Assembly (NCBI GenBank): GCA_018806915.1
Contig: JAGKQI010000090.1
Span: 1,674,001 to 1,738,000, forward strand
Reading direction: 5' to 3'
Length of the DNA stretch: 64,000 nt
From: Phytophthora colocasiae
Lineage: Eukaryota; Oomycota; Peronosporomycetes; Peronosporales; Peronosporaceae
The position numbers and the translations under genes were made by a program. The number at the start of each line of letters is the position of its first letter. The first letter of the stretch is position 1. Positions 54,792 to 64,000 of the stretch are shown here, in pieces. Below the pieces are notes generated by a model. It did not search any database and was not told where the DNA came from. It saw nothing but the letters and a program-made list of their open reading frames with translations.

Positions 54792-55115
54792 ATGAGCGCC
54801 CTGACCCAGTCGCCACTTCGGAGAAGAAGAGCGGCGCCGTTTCGTTCTTCATGGACCTGGCTGCCGGCGGTATCTCCAAGACCGTCGTGGCCTCCATCGA
54901 GCGTGTCAAGCTGCTTCTGCAGTGCTTCGTCGCAGATTAACCGAACAAGGGCATCGTGGACTGCTTCGTGCGTGTGTCCAAGGAGCAGGGCACCCAGGCC
55001 CTGAACTTTGCCTTAAAGGACAAGTTCATAAGCTCTTCATTACGGTGTAACCAAGGACCAGTTCTGGCGTTTCTTCAAGGGCAATACCCGCTTGACTTTG
55101 CCCGTACCCGTCTCG
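54792..55115 (+). pseudogene. ADP/ATP carrier processed pseudogene
   Basis: The intronless sequence begins with ATG and soon reads FMDLAAGGISKTVV...IERVKLLLQ, a hallmark of the mitochondrial ADP/ATP translocase first helix and its PxE(K)R-like signature, with Ser in place of Pro. An in-frame TAA follows shortly. Then GIVDCFVRVSKEQG appears, a deletion removes the next segment, and QALNFALKDKF resumes before further frame change and a KDQFWRFFKGN block and LDFARTRL. Loss of introns plus decay fits a retrocopy. Confidence 0.8.
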
Positions 55116-55243
55116 TAGCTCTTGAGGTTTAGTCAATGGTGGCGCAATATTGAGTTGTGAGATAAATAATTCGTACTTAGTGAGTAAATGATGTCAAATT
55201 CTTTGGTATGTTTTTTGTTGCGTGTGATTTCCATTGAAAGACG

Positions 55244-56737
55244 ATGGTGAAGACGCGTGCGGGGAAAAGGAAAACCAAGGTCGCTCTGGTTACGCGGGTG
55301 AAGGATGGGCAAACCGAGAGAACTGCGCATACGAGGCAGTTACTGTCGGTGGCAGCACAAACGAATTCGTTAGTCGTCCCGGCCAAAACGCAGGAGAATC
55401 AGTCGGCCAAGAGCAAGTCGTCAACCAAGGGCAAGCCTTCATCTAAGAAACGAAAGGGGAATATTACTGAGTCCTCGGATGGATCTAGCAAGCGACCAAA
55501 ACCGACAGGCCAAGATACTGAAGTTTCTGTACAGGATGTTGATGCTGCTGAACCGGAGGAGGCAGAAGGCCAAGAGGTTCCCATCAAATTCCTGAAGGAA
55601 GCTTGCGATGAAATGAGGAGAGCTTGCAACGAAGAGTACCAAGGAGATAAGCGGCAATGCGAGCGGCGCACGAAAGCGCAGCCGTACACTTTGGCAAACT
55701 ATCAGAAGCGCTTGTGGGTAGAACGGTATCTCGCCGCACGAAATAGATGCGAAAAGGTGGATTACAATGATTTAGCGACCAAAATTCAGTTCAAGGCCTT
55801 CAAGAGCGAACCAGCAGAGCTCAAGAAGCACCACCAGTCTCTGCTCAAGGACGTATATGCAGGGTATCTCAAGGTGTTGGAAAATAAGAAAAACAAGGCT
55901 AATGCAGATCCCAGCGCAGGCCTAAGAGAACTCGTGGCGTCAAGCAATGCCTCGTTGGTCACGAAGATACAGGAGCGTTTGAGCGAAGGCCACGAAGAAA
56001 CTAAGAAAGAGCTGAGACGTGCAATTCGGGAGGAAAGAGAGATAAGCCAAGCAGCGAAGCTACTTGCTACTGGAAAGATAGGGAAGGAGTCGAGTTTAGA
56101 CCAAGTTCAAGCAGTAGCGGCGACTTTACCGACTCTCGTGTGTGACACTGAAGAGGAGAAGCAGACTTTACGGGCGGAGTTTGATTTGATCTACCGCAAG
56201 ATCTCCGTCTCGCTGTCTGCTGCATCCGACAGGAAGTTGAAGGACTTGGAGACAAGCCACGTATCCAAGTTGGAGGATCTCAAGGCGAGACACTTGGAAG
56301 CTGAGGAAAAAATTCAAGAACTAGTGCGGGAACTGGATGAGGAGAAGTTGAACTCCACTACGCTTCGAGAAGAACTAGAGGCTCAGCGCAAGGCTTCCAC
56401 TGGTCGACGAGGTGACAAAGGTAAGCAGAAAAAATTGGAGGAGGCACTCAGAAACAAAACAGCCGAATTAGCAGGAGAGAAGGCGATAGCAAGCGGCTAC
56501 CAGAAGAAAGTAAAATATCTGGAGACAGCACTGAATGCGGCGAGAGCGAAGATTGAAGAGCAAGACGAAGAGCTGGAAGCGGCCGTACGGCAAATCAACA
56601 CGAAAGGCAAGGAAGTGAAATCTGTCAGCAGTACGATAAGAAAGAAGGACAAGAAAGGCAGAGGAAGCATGGGTGAAGTCAAAAGAACTAATGCTAAAGG
56701 GGGGGGTAACGAAGAAGTTGCAGGGAACAACTTGTGA
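55244..56737 (+). CDS. Long coiled-coil protein, hypothetical
   Basis: An intact 497-residue frame. The first 110 residues are basic and Ser/Lys-rich (KRKTKVALVTR, SKSSTKGKPSSKKRKG). Residues about 115-210 form a helical part with spaced Cys (FLKEACDEMRRACNEEY, then YQKRLWVERYLAARNRCEK). From 260 on there are long heptad repeats (LEDLKARHLEAEEKIQELV and KKLEEALRNKTAELAGEK). It ends in a basic KKDKKGRG tail. I recognise no family. Its place between the ADP/ATP-carrier retrocopy and the retrotransposon suggests either an orphan gene or a transposon-associated protein. Confidence 0.55.
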   Translation: MVKTRAGKRKTKVALVTRVKDGQTERTAHTRQLLSVAAQTNSLVVPAKTQENQSAKSKSSTKGKPSSKKRKGNITESSDGSSKRPKPTGQDTEVSVQDVDAAEPEEAEGQEVPIKFLKEACDEMRRACNEEYQGDKRQCERRTKAQPYTLANYQKRLWVERYLAARNRCEKVDYNDLATKIQFKAFKSEPAELKKHHQSLLKDVYAGYLKVLENKKNKANADPSAGLRELVASSNASLVTKIQERLSEGHEETKKELRRAIREEREISQAAKLLATGKIGKESSLDQVQAVAATLPTLVCDTEEEKQTLRAEFDLIYRKISVSLSAASDRKLKDLETSHVSKLEDLKARHLEAEEKIQELVRELDEEKLNSTTLREELEAQRKASTGRRGDKGKQKKLEEALRNKTAELAGEKAIASGYQKKVKYLETALNAARAKIEEQDEELEAAVRQINTKGKEVKSVSSTIRKKDKKGRGSMGEVKRTNAKGGGNEEVAGNNL

Positions 56738-57219
56738 AATTTAAAGGAAGAGAATAACGAACAGTCAAACGACTTCAACAACCGTGTTTCATTATGTGTT
56801 GAAGTAAACTGTGGTGCAATGTTGGTATGTGTCGGGTGTTCTGGAATTGAGCTCGGGAAGTTTAAGTCCTTGCTAGCTAGCCGCTCTAAGCACTCTTGCA
56901 CCAGCACCTATTTGTCCTACTGACCCGTTATCGACAGCACGATGCAGCCCTCATTGCCATTGTCGCGAAGTTGCCTCTCCATCTTGTCATGCTTCCACTC
57001 GAAGTCCTTGTGGCTTTAAGTTTCTTCGACTGCGACTGGTCTCGCTCGTCTAATGTACAAGTGTAGCTCTCGGAGTGAATTCCCGAATGTCATTTGAACA
57101 TGAAGTGTTTTCAGAAGCTCCCATCGAATACAAAAAGGGCTAGAGCATGAATGTCGATGGCGTGGACATACCAGCGTCGTTAATCCCACCAGGCGAAGAT
57201 GAGGTAATACCACACACAT

Positions 57220-57480
57220 TGTTGTGTCGCTCGAATGCAAATGTAGAAGTGATATGTATTGAGTAGCCTGTAGTTTTCACTAGCTGTTCTCTTCCTATGT
57301 ATGCTCTTAGAGATTGGATTCCACGTAATAACGGTCCATGCTTGCTGTCCTTGCGTAACATTCCGTAGTTCAGCAACCGTCCTTACTTGCTGTAGTCGTA
57401 GCCGTAACTCTTCTACAAAGTACTTGTGTTGCTTGGCTTGACCCCAGCAACTGCAAGACGATGTAGCTTCAGCTACAACA
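57220..57480 (-). repeat. 3' LTR
   Basis: 261 bp, TG...CA ends. I found no base difference from the other LTR in a direct reading, which implies recent insertion. Confidence 0.9.
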
Positions 57481-57544
57481 CTTCCCCCTCGAGGAGATCT
57501 TTCAATGTAGATATGCAAGCGCTCCACACTGAGAGCCGTTGTCG

Positions 57545-58954
57545 CTACTTGACTTGTAGCGCCTTGCGCAACGCCTTCACCGGTGCCAGCTTTGCGTTAC
57601 TGTGAACGAAAGCCTTAACCACAGCAGGGACATCCTGCAGCTGAACATCTGCGGGTTCCCACGAGTCTTCGTGTTTGCTCAGACCTCGCCAGTGGACCTT
57701 GATCTCATGGCGCTTCTCGTGACGATTGTAGCGCGCCTCCAGCAAGTTGTCCACCACGTGACCTTCACTGTTGTGGGCGATGTGCAATAACAGGTTCTCC
57801 GTCACATTCAGGGACTCGTCCGCGTAGAACTTTAGGCGACTAGCATGCGCCTCCCGCTTTTGCCCTGTTACTAGGTTTTGGATCACGAATATCCAATTTG
57901 ACACGGTGTCGGTCACTTGGGCTGGACCACACCACTTCACGCGAAGTTTACTGCGCGTATGTTGCCACACATCAGCATACAACACAAAATCCCCAATGTC
58001 GAACTGTGCCATCGTTGTGCCTTTCTTGTTGCCGTGACTAGCACGACCAGCAGCTCTCACATTCGAATTTACTCGGCTGCACTGTTTGTGCATGTCTTCT
58101 AGTGCCTGCTTCAGACGTCCAACGTTATCGCGCTGGGTAGCCTGTATTTGCTCCAGTGTAGTAGTCTTAATAGGCCCAGGTAGCGCAATATGATCAGTTG
58201 GTCCCATAGCTGTCAGTCCTGTCATTGCAGTGATAGGTGCTATTCCACCCAGTGATGGCGACGGCGAGTTGTTTAGCACCATCTGCACGATCTTGATTAC
58301 TCGGGGCCATTCACTTGGCTGCAGCCTCCACTCGGACAGCAGTGCACGACAGCAGCGTAGTACTTCTCGCATTACCACTTCAACTGTCCCGTTAGCCCAA
58401 GGACAGCGTGCCGTAGTGAAGTGGTGGTGTGCGCCGAGTGCATGTTGCAAAGCTTCGATTGTCTTGTTCTTGAAGTGGGTTCCCTGATCGCTAACCCAGC
58501 TTCGGCACACTCCAAAAGACGCAAACCACTCCATTAGACCTGTAAACGTAGCATCTGCGTCTGCCGTCTCGTTCGGCAAAAGCCACGTAAACTTGGATGC
58601 GTCGTCTTTGATAACTAACACATATTCCTGGTTCGTGATACTCTCCCCTAAATACAAGAAGTCCCAATGGATTAGCTCGTTAGGGCGGTCTGCGTGCATA
58701 GCTTCACCGAGAATCCGTGCTTGAGGCGGACCTCCAAGCGTACTAGCACAGTGTAGACATCTTCAGAACAAAAACTCAACGTCCTTCTGTATGTCGGTCC
58801 ACACAAATCGATCACTGATCTGCTGTAGCGTTACCGCAGCACCTCGGTGTCCAGCAATGCCAAAATGTCCAACAACACACACACGGACTTGCAGATCTGT
58901 TGCATCCGTCCGGTATCCAGATGCGACCGTCTCTATCTTTCCACAATGAGTCAT
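57545..58954 (-). pseudogene. Integrase with C-terminal chromodomain (retrotransposon)
   Basis: The zinc-finger part (58954-58763) has HFGIAGHRG and, after an in-frame TGA at 58763, CLHC. The catalytic part (58699-57545, contiguous frame past the stop) has Asp in IHWDFLYLG, Asp in VSDQGTHFKN and Glu in NGTVEVVMREV, and ends in a chromodomain (EIKVHWRGLSKHEDSWEPA). Integrase inserts the cDNA; the chromodomain may read histone marks. The TGA and a frame change near 58910 interrupt it. Confidence 0.85.
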
Positions 58955-60168
58955 CTTGGCACTGCTTCATATCTCTTGGTGGTTGCGCTGAATTCTGAGC
59001 AGTTGAAATAACTTGAAGCGTTGGCCAGACGAAGTTGTCTTCCAGCTGTGGAGAAAGAGGTAGTGGCACTTGCCAAATTGCACAAACCGTCTTGAAAGAC
59101 GAGCCCCATCTCGACAATAAGTCTGCCCATACGTTGTCGTCACCAGCGATATCATGGATTTCGTACTGGTAGCCCATCAGCAGGAGTGACCAGCGATGCA
59201 GTTTGTCCGCGGTGTACTTGGCCACAGACTTCGCGACACTATGTGGGTCAAAAATGTAGCACAAGTTTCGATGGTCCGTGAACAGTGCAAACCCATCTGG
59301 GCGATGAAGCAAATAATCTGCTCGTCGGCAAGTTTCCACTATCGCGTAAGCTTCTTTTTCCACTATAGCCCATCGTCGTGCTGCCCCCGAGAAAGACCCG
59401 CTCAACATCATCAATGGTTCATGCTCCTGCTCACTAATTGGTCGCTGAGCTTGATCTCGGGGAATCTGGGTAATTGCGGCCCCAATGCTCGTCACTAGCA
59501 TCCGTGTAGACAGTGAGCAATTTTTCAGGGTCCGGATGCGCCAATTGCAGTGCATTTTTCAACGCAAGCTTGCATCGTTCCACACAGGCCGTTTCGTCAT
59601 CACCCCAACCTACGTCACTGAGCTTCACTGCCCGAACTTGGGTCTTCTTGCGGCCACCAGCCTGGTCATACACCTTCTCCATCATTTTTACCAGTGGATG
59701 AACTAGCTTGTTAAAAGCAGGAAGCGAAGTCCGCATCCAATTCAGTGCGCAAACGAACTGTTGCAGCTCCTGTCCTGTTGTTGGTGCTGGGAGTTTTGCC
59801 AGAGCATCAATCCTGGCAGGGTCGTGTCGAACGCCTTCTCCTGAGACGACCCGGCCACACCAAAGTGCTTCTCTTAAATAAAAATGACACTTCTTTGGAT
59901 TGAGTTTCAAACCCTTGTCAGCGCATATTTGCAATACCTTCTGCAGCAACACCAGTAGGGCCTCATCGCTCTCCTCGTAGCCAAGTAGATCATCGATCCA
60001 AATCATCAAACCGTTGTTAAATAGCTCTGAGAACATCTCCTGGACAGTCGATTGTACATAAGCCACGCTGTTGGTTCCCCCATCAGGACGCGCGTGGGTG
60101 TAATGACCCCTTCTTCGGTCAGGATAGAATAGATCTGTTGACACCACACTGCCATAGCAAACTGCCAA
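58812..60168 (-). pseudogene. Reverse transcriptase C-terminal part and RNase H (retrotransposon)
   Basis: The first block (60168-59434) carries the polymerase active site as WIDDLLGYEES in place of the usual YxDD, then KGLKLNPKKCHFY and the thumb region, and begins RNase H (VYTDASDEHWG). A frame change at the four-base C run 59480-59483 leads into 59555-58812, with KEAYAIVETCRRADYLL and FTDHRNLCYIF of RNase H. Confidence 0.85.
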
Positions 60169-62260
60169 AATCCCTTAAAAAAGTCTAACGAGAAGTATCG
60201 AGAAGATCCACGTAATTGCTCGAACGCCGCCTCAAGAATCGGCATTGGCCACACGATCGTCTCCACACATTCGTTGGGCCCTCGAACATCCACTGTCATA
60301 CGAAAAGCATTCACCTCAGGCTTATTCACCACCAACGGAGGCGAGCACCAACTGCTTTTGGGGTTTCGATAGCATAGCCCAGCTGCAAGTAAGGCGTCAA
60401 CGTGTTTTTTGAGGAATTCACGATGAGCAGGCGAGTATCGGCGTGCTCGGCATCTCACTGGTACTGCACCAGGTTTCAATTTCACTTCCATAGGTGGCAT
60501 ATCGACCGGAGGGTCCCTGCCGATAATGATGCGAAACACGTCAATGAACTGCATCAAAATTTGCTCCAACTCCTGGAGAAATTCCTCGTTCGCACCCAAT
60601 TTACGTGCCTCATCAACTTTCTCGAGCAATATTGACCTTATCTCCGCGTGTTCCTGTTCCTTTCCAGTGGAGAAGTCGGGAAAGCATGCCTGGTCTTCCT
60701 CTTCCACGAGGTCAGCCTCCTCAGGTGTTGGATTTGGGTTCTCAGCACTTCTGGCGTAGGCTAGTACACTGGTGGCCTTACCCAGAGGACCATCGTCGAC
60801 ATCTCCCATATCCCACGCCTCGCTTACCTGCTGTGCCCCAGCTAACAGTTTTTCGGGACTGTAACCTAGTTTCTGCATGATCCACTTCGATAGCAACAAT
60901 TCACCAACTCCCGGTGGTAGTCGGTCAGTCACCCAGCAGATCACGTTGTGCAGAATTAATGGTCCCCCTGGTGTCGTGAATCTTAAATTCAGCTTCACTT
61001 TGTTCTTCACTGTTACGGGTTTATCGCCAATGCCAGTCACATCAGCGTGATCAGCAATTTCGAGATAGTTTAGCCATATTCCGCGGTCCGAGAGAGCTTT
61101 TAGCAATTTAGTCGTGACGATTGACACTTCTGCTGCACTGTCCGGCGTGATACGGGTCTCAACAAGCTCCATTACCTTGCATAGTATCGCTGACGGCGTC
61201 CTGACATCCTCATGGCTTCTTGTACTCACAGTCAGTACAGGCTTTACGACTTTGCGACCGGTGCTCTTTTCATAGAGCTCCTTTGCCTCCACTGGGCTAG
61301 CGACCTCCGGGCACTGGAAAACACCATGAGCCTGATCACCGCATTTAAAACACTGTCTGGCCTGCCTCTCCTGCTTAGCCTGTCCGACCTGATATCCTTT
61401 GCGAGCATTCGCCTGCTTTGGTTGCGATGTAGTGTTTTTTTCTGTCACTCGAGCCGTGTTATTTGACCCACTTTGTCCTTTCTTCGACTGGGAAGGGACG
61501 TTTTGCTGCTGATTAGTCCTGGACGCGTTACCAGACTGCTGCTGCACAGATATGTGGGCCTCAAATCGCATGAACCCCTCAAGCTCAGTGCGGAGCCACT
61601 TCAAGAATGTCTGGACGCTGGACTTTGTTGGCTTGTGCACTTGGCGACTGAGTTGATCCCTCACCGCAGCCTTAAAAGCAGGAGGTCGAAGCCCGTCGAC
61701 TAAATACCCAACCACCTTCTTCGGCTCCTCGTGCACCACATCTTCGATGTTCAGGCGGTCAATAATCTCATAGAAGTCCGCCATCAACCTGGACAAGCGG
61801 GACTCTGCGTCCTGCAGATTTGTGTCCATGCAAAGTGCCTTTACTTCCCGGTCTAGTGTCTTATAAGCTGTATTGTCTGGTACGCGGGCCGACAAGAAAT
61901 AATCTCGCCACTCAGACTCGGTCACGTCCTTTTCATCCTTGAACAACTCAAACCCACAAATTCTCACCATGGTGCCTTGTTCAATGCACGCACTTAACGG
62001 CATGACGAAAAATTTTGCCTGAGTGCCCTGGTTTAACGCCTTGATGCGTCGCGTGTAAATTGCGTAGCTATCCATGAAATCACGCTTCTCTTTTTTTGAA
62101 CTGCCCCTGTATATGGGTGGTACAGGCAGGTTAGTTCCTGCAGCCACGGTGACGGCAGGTGATTCCTCTACGGGTCGACTGTCAGCTGAAGGAGCAGCAC
62201 CTTGAGCGAAAGCCCCCCATCGAGCCTGCAAGTGAGGCTGCACCGCCTCTGCCAAGCTCT
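60006..62260 (-). pseudogene. Gag C-terminal part, protease and reverse transcriptase start (retrotransposon)
   Basis: From the N-terminal side: gag capsid-like region, a CCHC zinc knuckle (CFKCGDQAHGVFQC), a retropepsin-like stretch with PDSAAEVSIV in place of DTGA, and the RT fingers/palm start (WCSPPLVVNKPE, YFSLDFFKGFWQFAM). The frame changes at a five-base C run (60077-60081), after RVLMG. The first residue is not a proper ATG, since the frame is entered by a shift from the upstream gag block. Confidence 0.85.
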
Positions 62261-62674
62261 CCAGTCGTTGCCCTGCAGCCCAACTGCTTCTTCAGCAGCC
62301 TTCAGCAACCGGTACTGTTCCTCGAGAAACTGTCGATGGTCCTCCATCTGCTTACGCATCTCTAGTTGCTGATCGAGCAGCGCAGACTGACGATCATGTT
62401 GCGCTTGTAGGTACTCAGACGTTTTTGCCGCAAGATGGTCTTGCTGACGTTGCACCTGGCCTAGCTTCGCAGTCGTCTCCTGATGAGCAGCGGCTGCAGT
62501 CTGAGCTAGAGCCTCAACTTGACGATTGGTGTCGCTGCCTTGGATCCTCGCCGTTCTCGTTGTCGTTTCCTGAAACTGCAGGTCGACGTCCGGATACGGC
62601 GGCAGCGGTGGGTATACAGCTACCGGCATCTCACTATCAGAGTGAACCACCATCGCTTCGTCGGCTTCTTCCAT
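62168..62674 (-). pseudogene. Gag N-terminal part (retrotransposon)
   Basis: Begins at the ATG at 62674 (MEEADEAMVVHSD), 33 bp after the LTR, and encodes a Gln-rich coiled coil (HRQFLEEQYRLLKAAEEAV). A frame change near 62271-62281, at short C runs, moves the reading to the next gag block. Confidence 0.75.
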
Positions 62675-62706
62675 GCTGGGAGCGACTTCCCAGCTAAAGA
62701 ATTCTT
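62674..62706 (-). other. Hairpin and short palindrome between 5' LTR and gag
   Basis: Directly after the LTR the minus strand reads AAAGAATTCTTT, a 12-base palindrome, and then GCTGGGA-AGTCGC-TCCCAGC, a 7-bp stem just before the gag ATG. A classical primer-binding site starting TGG complementary to a tRNA end is not obvious. Confidence 0.5.
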
Positions 62707-62967
62707 TGTTGTGTCGCTCGAATGCAAATGTAGAAGTGATATGTATTGAGTAGCCTGTAGTTTTCACTAGCTGTTCTCTTCCTATGTATGCTCTTAGAGA
62801 TTGGATTCCACGTAATAACGGTCCATGCTTGCTGTCCTTGCGTAACATTCCGTAGTTCAGCAACCGTCCTTACTTGCTGTAGTCGTAGCCGTAACTCTTC
62901 TACAAAGTACTTGTGTTGCTTGGCTTGACCCCAGCAACTGCAAGACGATGTAGCTTCAGCTACAACA
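62707..62967 (-). repeat. 5' LTR
   Basis: 261 bp, the same sequence as the 3' LTR. It abuts the CACAT target copy at 62968-62972 inside the methyltransferase gene. Confidence 0.9.
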
Positions 62968-63752
62968 CACATGTTGATAACCGCCAACACGGCATCTTCT
63001 TCAAACACGGTGTCATGACAGTACAAAACAGTAGCGGAGTTGATTAGCGAGCCAGGTCGACTTGACGATAATTTTTTTCCAGCGCACACAACAGCTTTGT
63101 TGCTTTCCTTAAACCCACGGATGTCTCCGGCGACAACACAGATCTTTTGCAAATGCGGAAGGTCCACAACTGCTGACGCGATTAGTTTCATCCCTTTTGC
63201 TACCAAGTTGTCTTGAATCTCAATGCCCACCACGCAAGACGCCCGAGTTTGTAACGCAATCTGGACGAGAACGTTCCCGATACCAGATCCAGCGTCGAGA
63301 AACACATCGCCCTCTTGAAAGGCTGCTTCAGTTATAAAACTGGATACTGCTACCATCGTGATCTCCCCAGCATTTAGCTGACGCTTATTGGCACGTACAT
63401 CGCGCCTAGTCAACACACGAAAAAGCCTTTCTGTGGCGTTGTACGTGTCTTCGGGAGACAACGGTACCATCAATTGCTCTGTAATTCCGGGCGTACTATC
63501 CGCTTGTTGGACTCGTTGGCGCTTGCTATTTTGTTGGAGTGACTTCCGAAAGAATCGCGGCGGAAATTGCAACACGTCAGTTCCTAGTCGTCGCTTGAGC
63601 GTCTTGATACGTTGCTGAAGCTTCTCTGGACTCCATTTCTGTGGTCTCATCTTTTCTGCCACTAACGACCACTTGACGCGGCGTCCAGATTTCACGTACG
63701 TCGCTGCTAGCTGGACGAGCTGGCGATCTTCTTCATCAGAAAAATCTGCCAT

Positions 63753-64000
63753 TCTCTTTCACAAGTTCACAAGGCCCCGTTTGACTAGAATTTGTATACC
63801 ATACGATCTGTAGTCATTACTGGCACTTAAGCCAAGGTTTCGCCACAGTTAACCCATTCCATTTCTACATGTATGCTCACTGATGAACCAATATGTATTG
63901 AGCCGTTTATCCGTCACTTTGAGCCAGGGAAACTAACCTCGCTGGCGACTAACGCCAGACCTTCAGTAGTCCTGCCACCGGTTGCCCACTTTCTCCTACA
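63753..64000. other. Upstream flank of the methyltransferase gene
   Basis: No gene recognised. By position it contains the promoter of the interrupted gene. Confidence 0.4.

Larger units (their letters stand above)
57220..62967 (-). mobile_element. Ty3/gypsy chromovirus-type LTR retrotransposon
   Basis: 5,748 bp bounded by two 261-bp direct repeats that start TGTTG and end CAACA, flanked by a perfect 5-bp target duplication CACAT (57215-57219 and 62968-62972). Transcription runs on the minus strand. The order is gag with zinc knuckle, protease, reverse transcriptase, RNase H, integrase with zinc finger and DDE, and a C-terminal chromodomain: Ty3/gypsy of the chromovirus type. A purine run next to the 3' LTR (CGAGGGGAAG on the minus strand, 57481-57490) fits the polypurine tract. 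No clear tRNA primer site follows the 5' LTR. Confidence 0.92.
57016..63752 (-). pseudogene. SANT plus DOT1-like methyltransferase gene split by a retrotransposon
   Basis: The host gene runs 63752-62968 and resumes at 57219-57016, around the retrotransposon. The N-terminus has a SANT/Myb-like segment (FSDEEDRQLVQLAATYV ... WSLVAEKM). The catalytic part carries the SAM-binding FLDAGSGIGNVLVQIALQT and VVGIEIQ, as in DOT1 histone H3K79 methyltransferases, then VVAGDIRG. With the element and one CACAT copy disregarded, the frame continues without a break into VVLPHLRLVGL and ends ARPVAVEET at a TAA. As it stands, the reading frame runs into the LTR and stops at 62694, so the last 67 or so residues are lost. 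The parent protein was about 330 residues. Confidence 0.85.

Overview
The window looks like nuclear DNA of an oomycete, most likely Phytophthora or a close relative. The evidence is genes lying 50-600 bp apart on both strands, very short GT-AG introns (56-96 nt where I could place them), an oomycete-style initiator in front of one gene, the family mix (SANT plus DOT1-like methyltransferase, FYVE-GAF protein, IQ/WW multidomain protein, AAAP transporter) and chromodomain-bearing transposons. The species call is inference; I ran no database search.

The first half (about 1-32.5 kb) is a gene-dense block: an ABC-transporter fragment, a truncated OTU gene and a seven-exon OTUD3-like deubiquitinase, an Fcf2-type rRNA-processing factor, two convergent paralogous alpha/beta hydrolases, methylthioribose-1-phosphate isomerase, a SANT-like acidic protein, the FAN1 DNA-repair nuclease, a domesticated pogo/CENP-B-like gene with its catalytic triad replaced, a three-exon IQ-WW-protease-FN3 protein, a TrhO-type rhodanese, two tandem 2H-phosphoesterase-like genes, a small acidic coiled-coil protein, an amino-acid permease, ARL16, and a large FYVE-GAF protein. 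Most are housekeeping or regulatory genes without operon logic; several are in divergent pairs that probably share promoters (9592/9679, 13414/13577, 20059/20140).

The second half (about 32.5-64 kb) is gene-poor and repeat-rich. It holds a 47-residue predicted secreted peptide, tRNA-like (SINE-type) sequences, a MULE-type transposase remnant followed by a Ulp1-like protease domain, a Tc1/mariner stub, a hAT element with 16-bp terminal inverted repeats, a field of palindromic motifs, a P-loop ATPase ORF, a degraded coiled-coil gene, a large inverted repeat with arms of about 0.86 kb around a 1.8-kb centre, an unrecognised five-exon gene, a piggyBac-type transposase relic carrying two N-terminal chromodomains, an ADP/ATP-carrier processed pseudogene, a long coiled-coil ORF, and a chromovirus-type Ty3/gypsy retrotransposon. 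The retrotransposon has 261-bp LTRs that I read as identical and a perfect 5-bp target duplication, and it sits inside the coding region of a SANT/DOT1-like methyltransferase gene. The host reading frame is restored exactly when the element and one target copy are disregarded.

The strongest candidates for something new are the double-chromodomain piggyBac gene, the long inverted repeat with tandem-repeat tips, the five-exon orphan gene beside it, and the all-three-residues-lost pogo-like gene.
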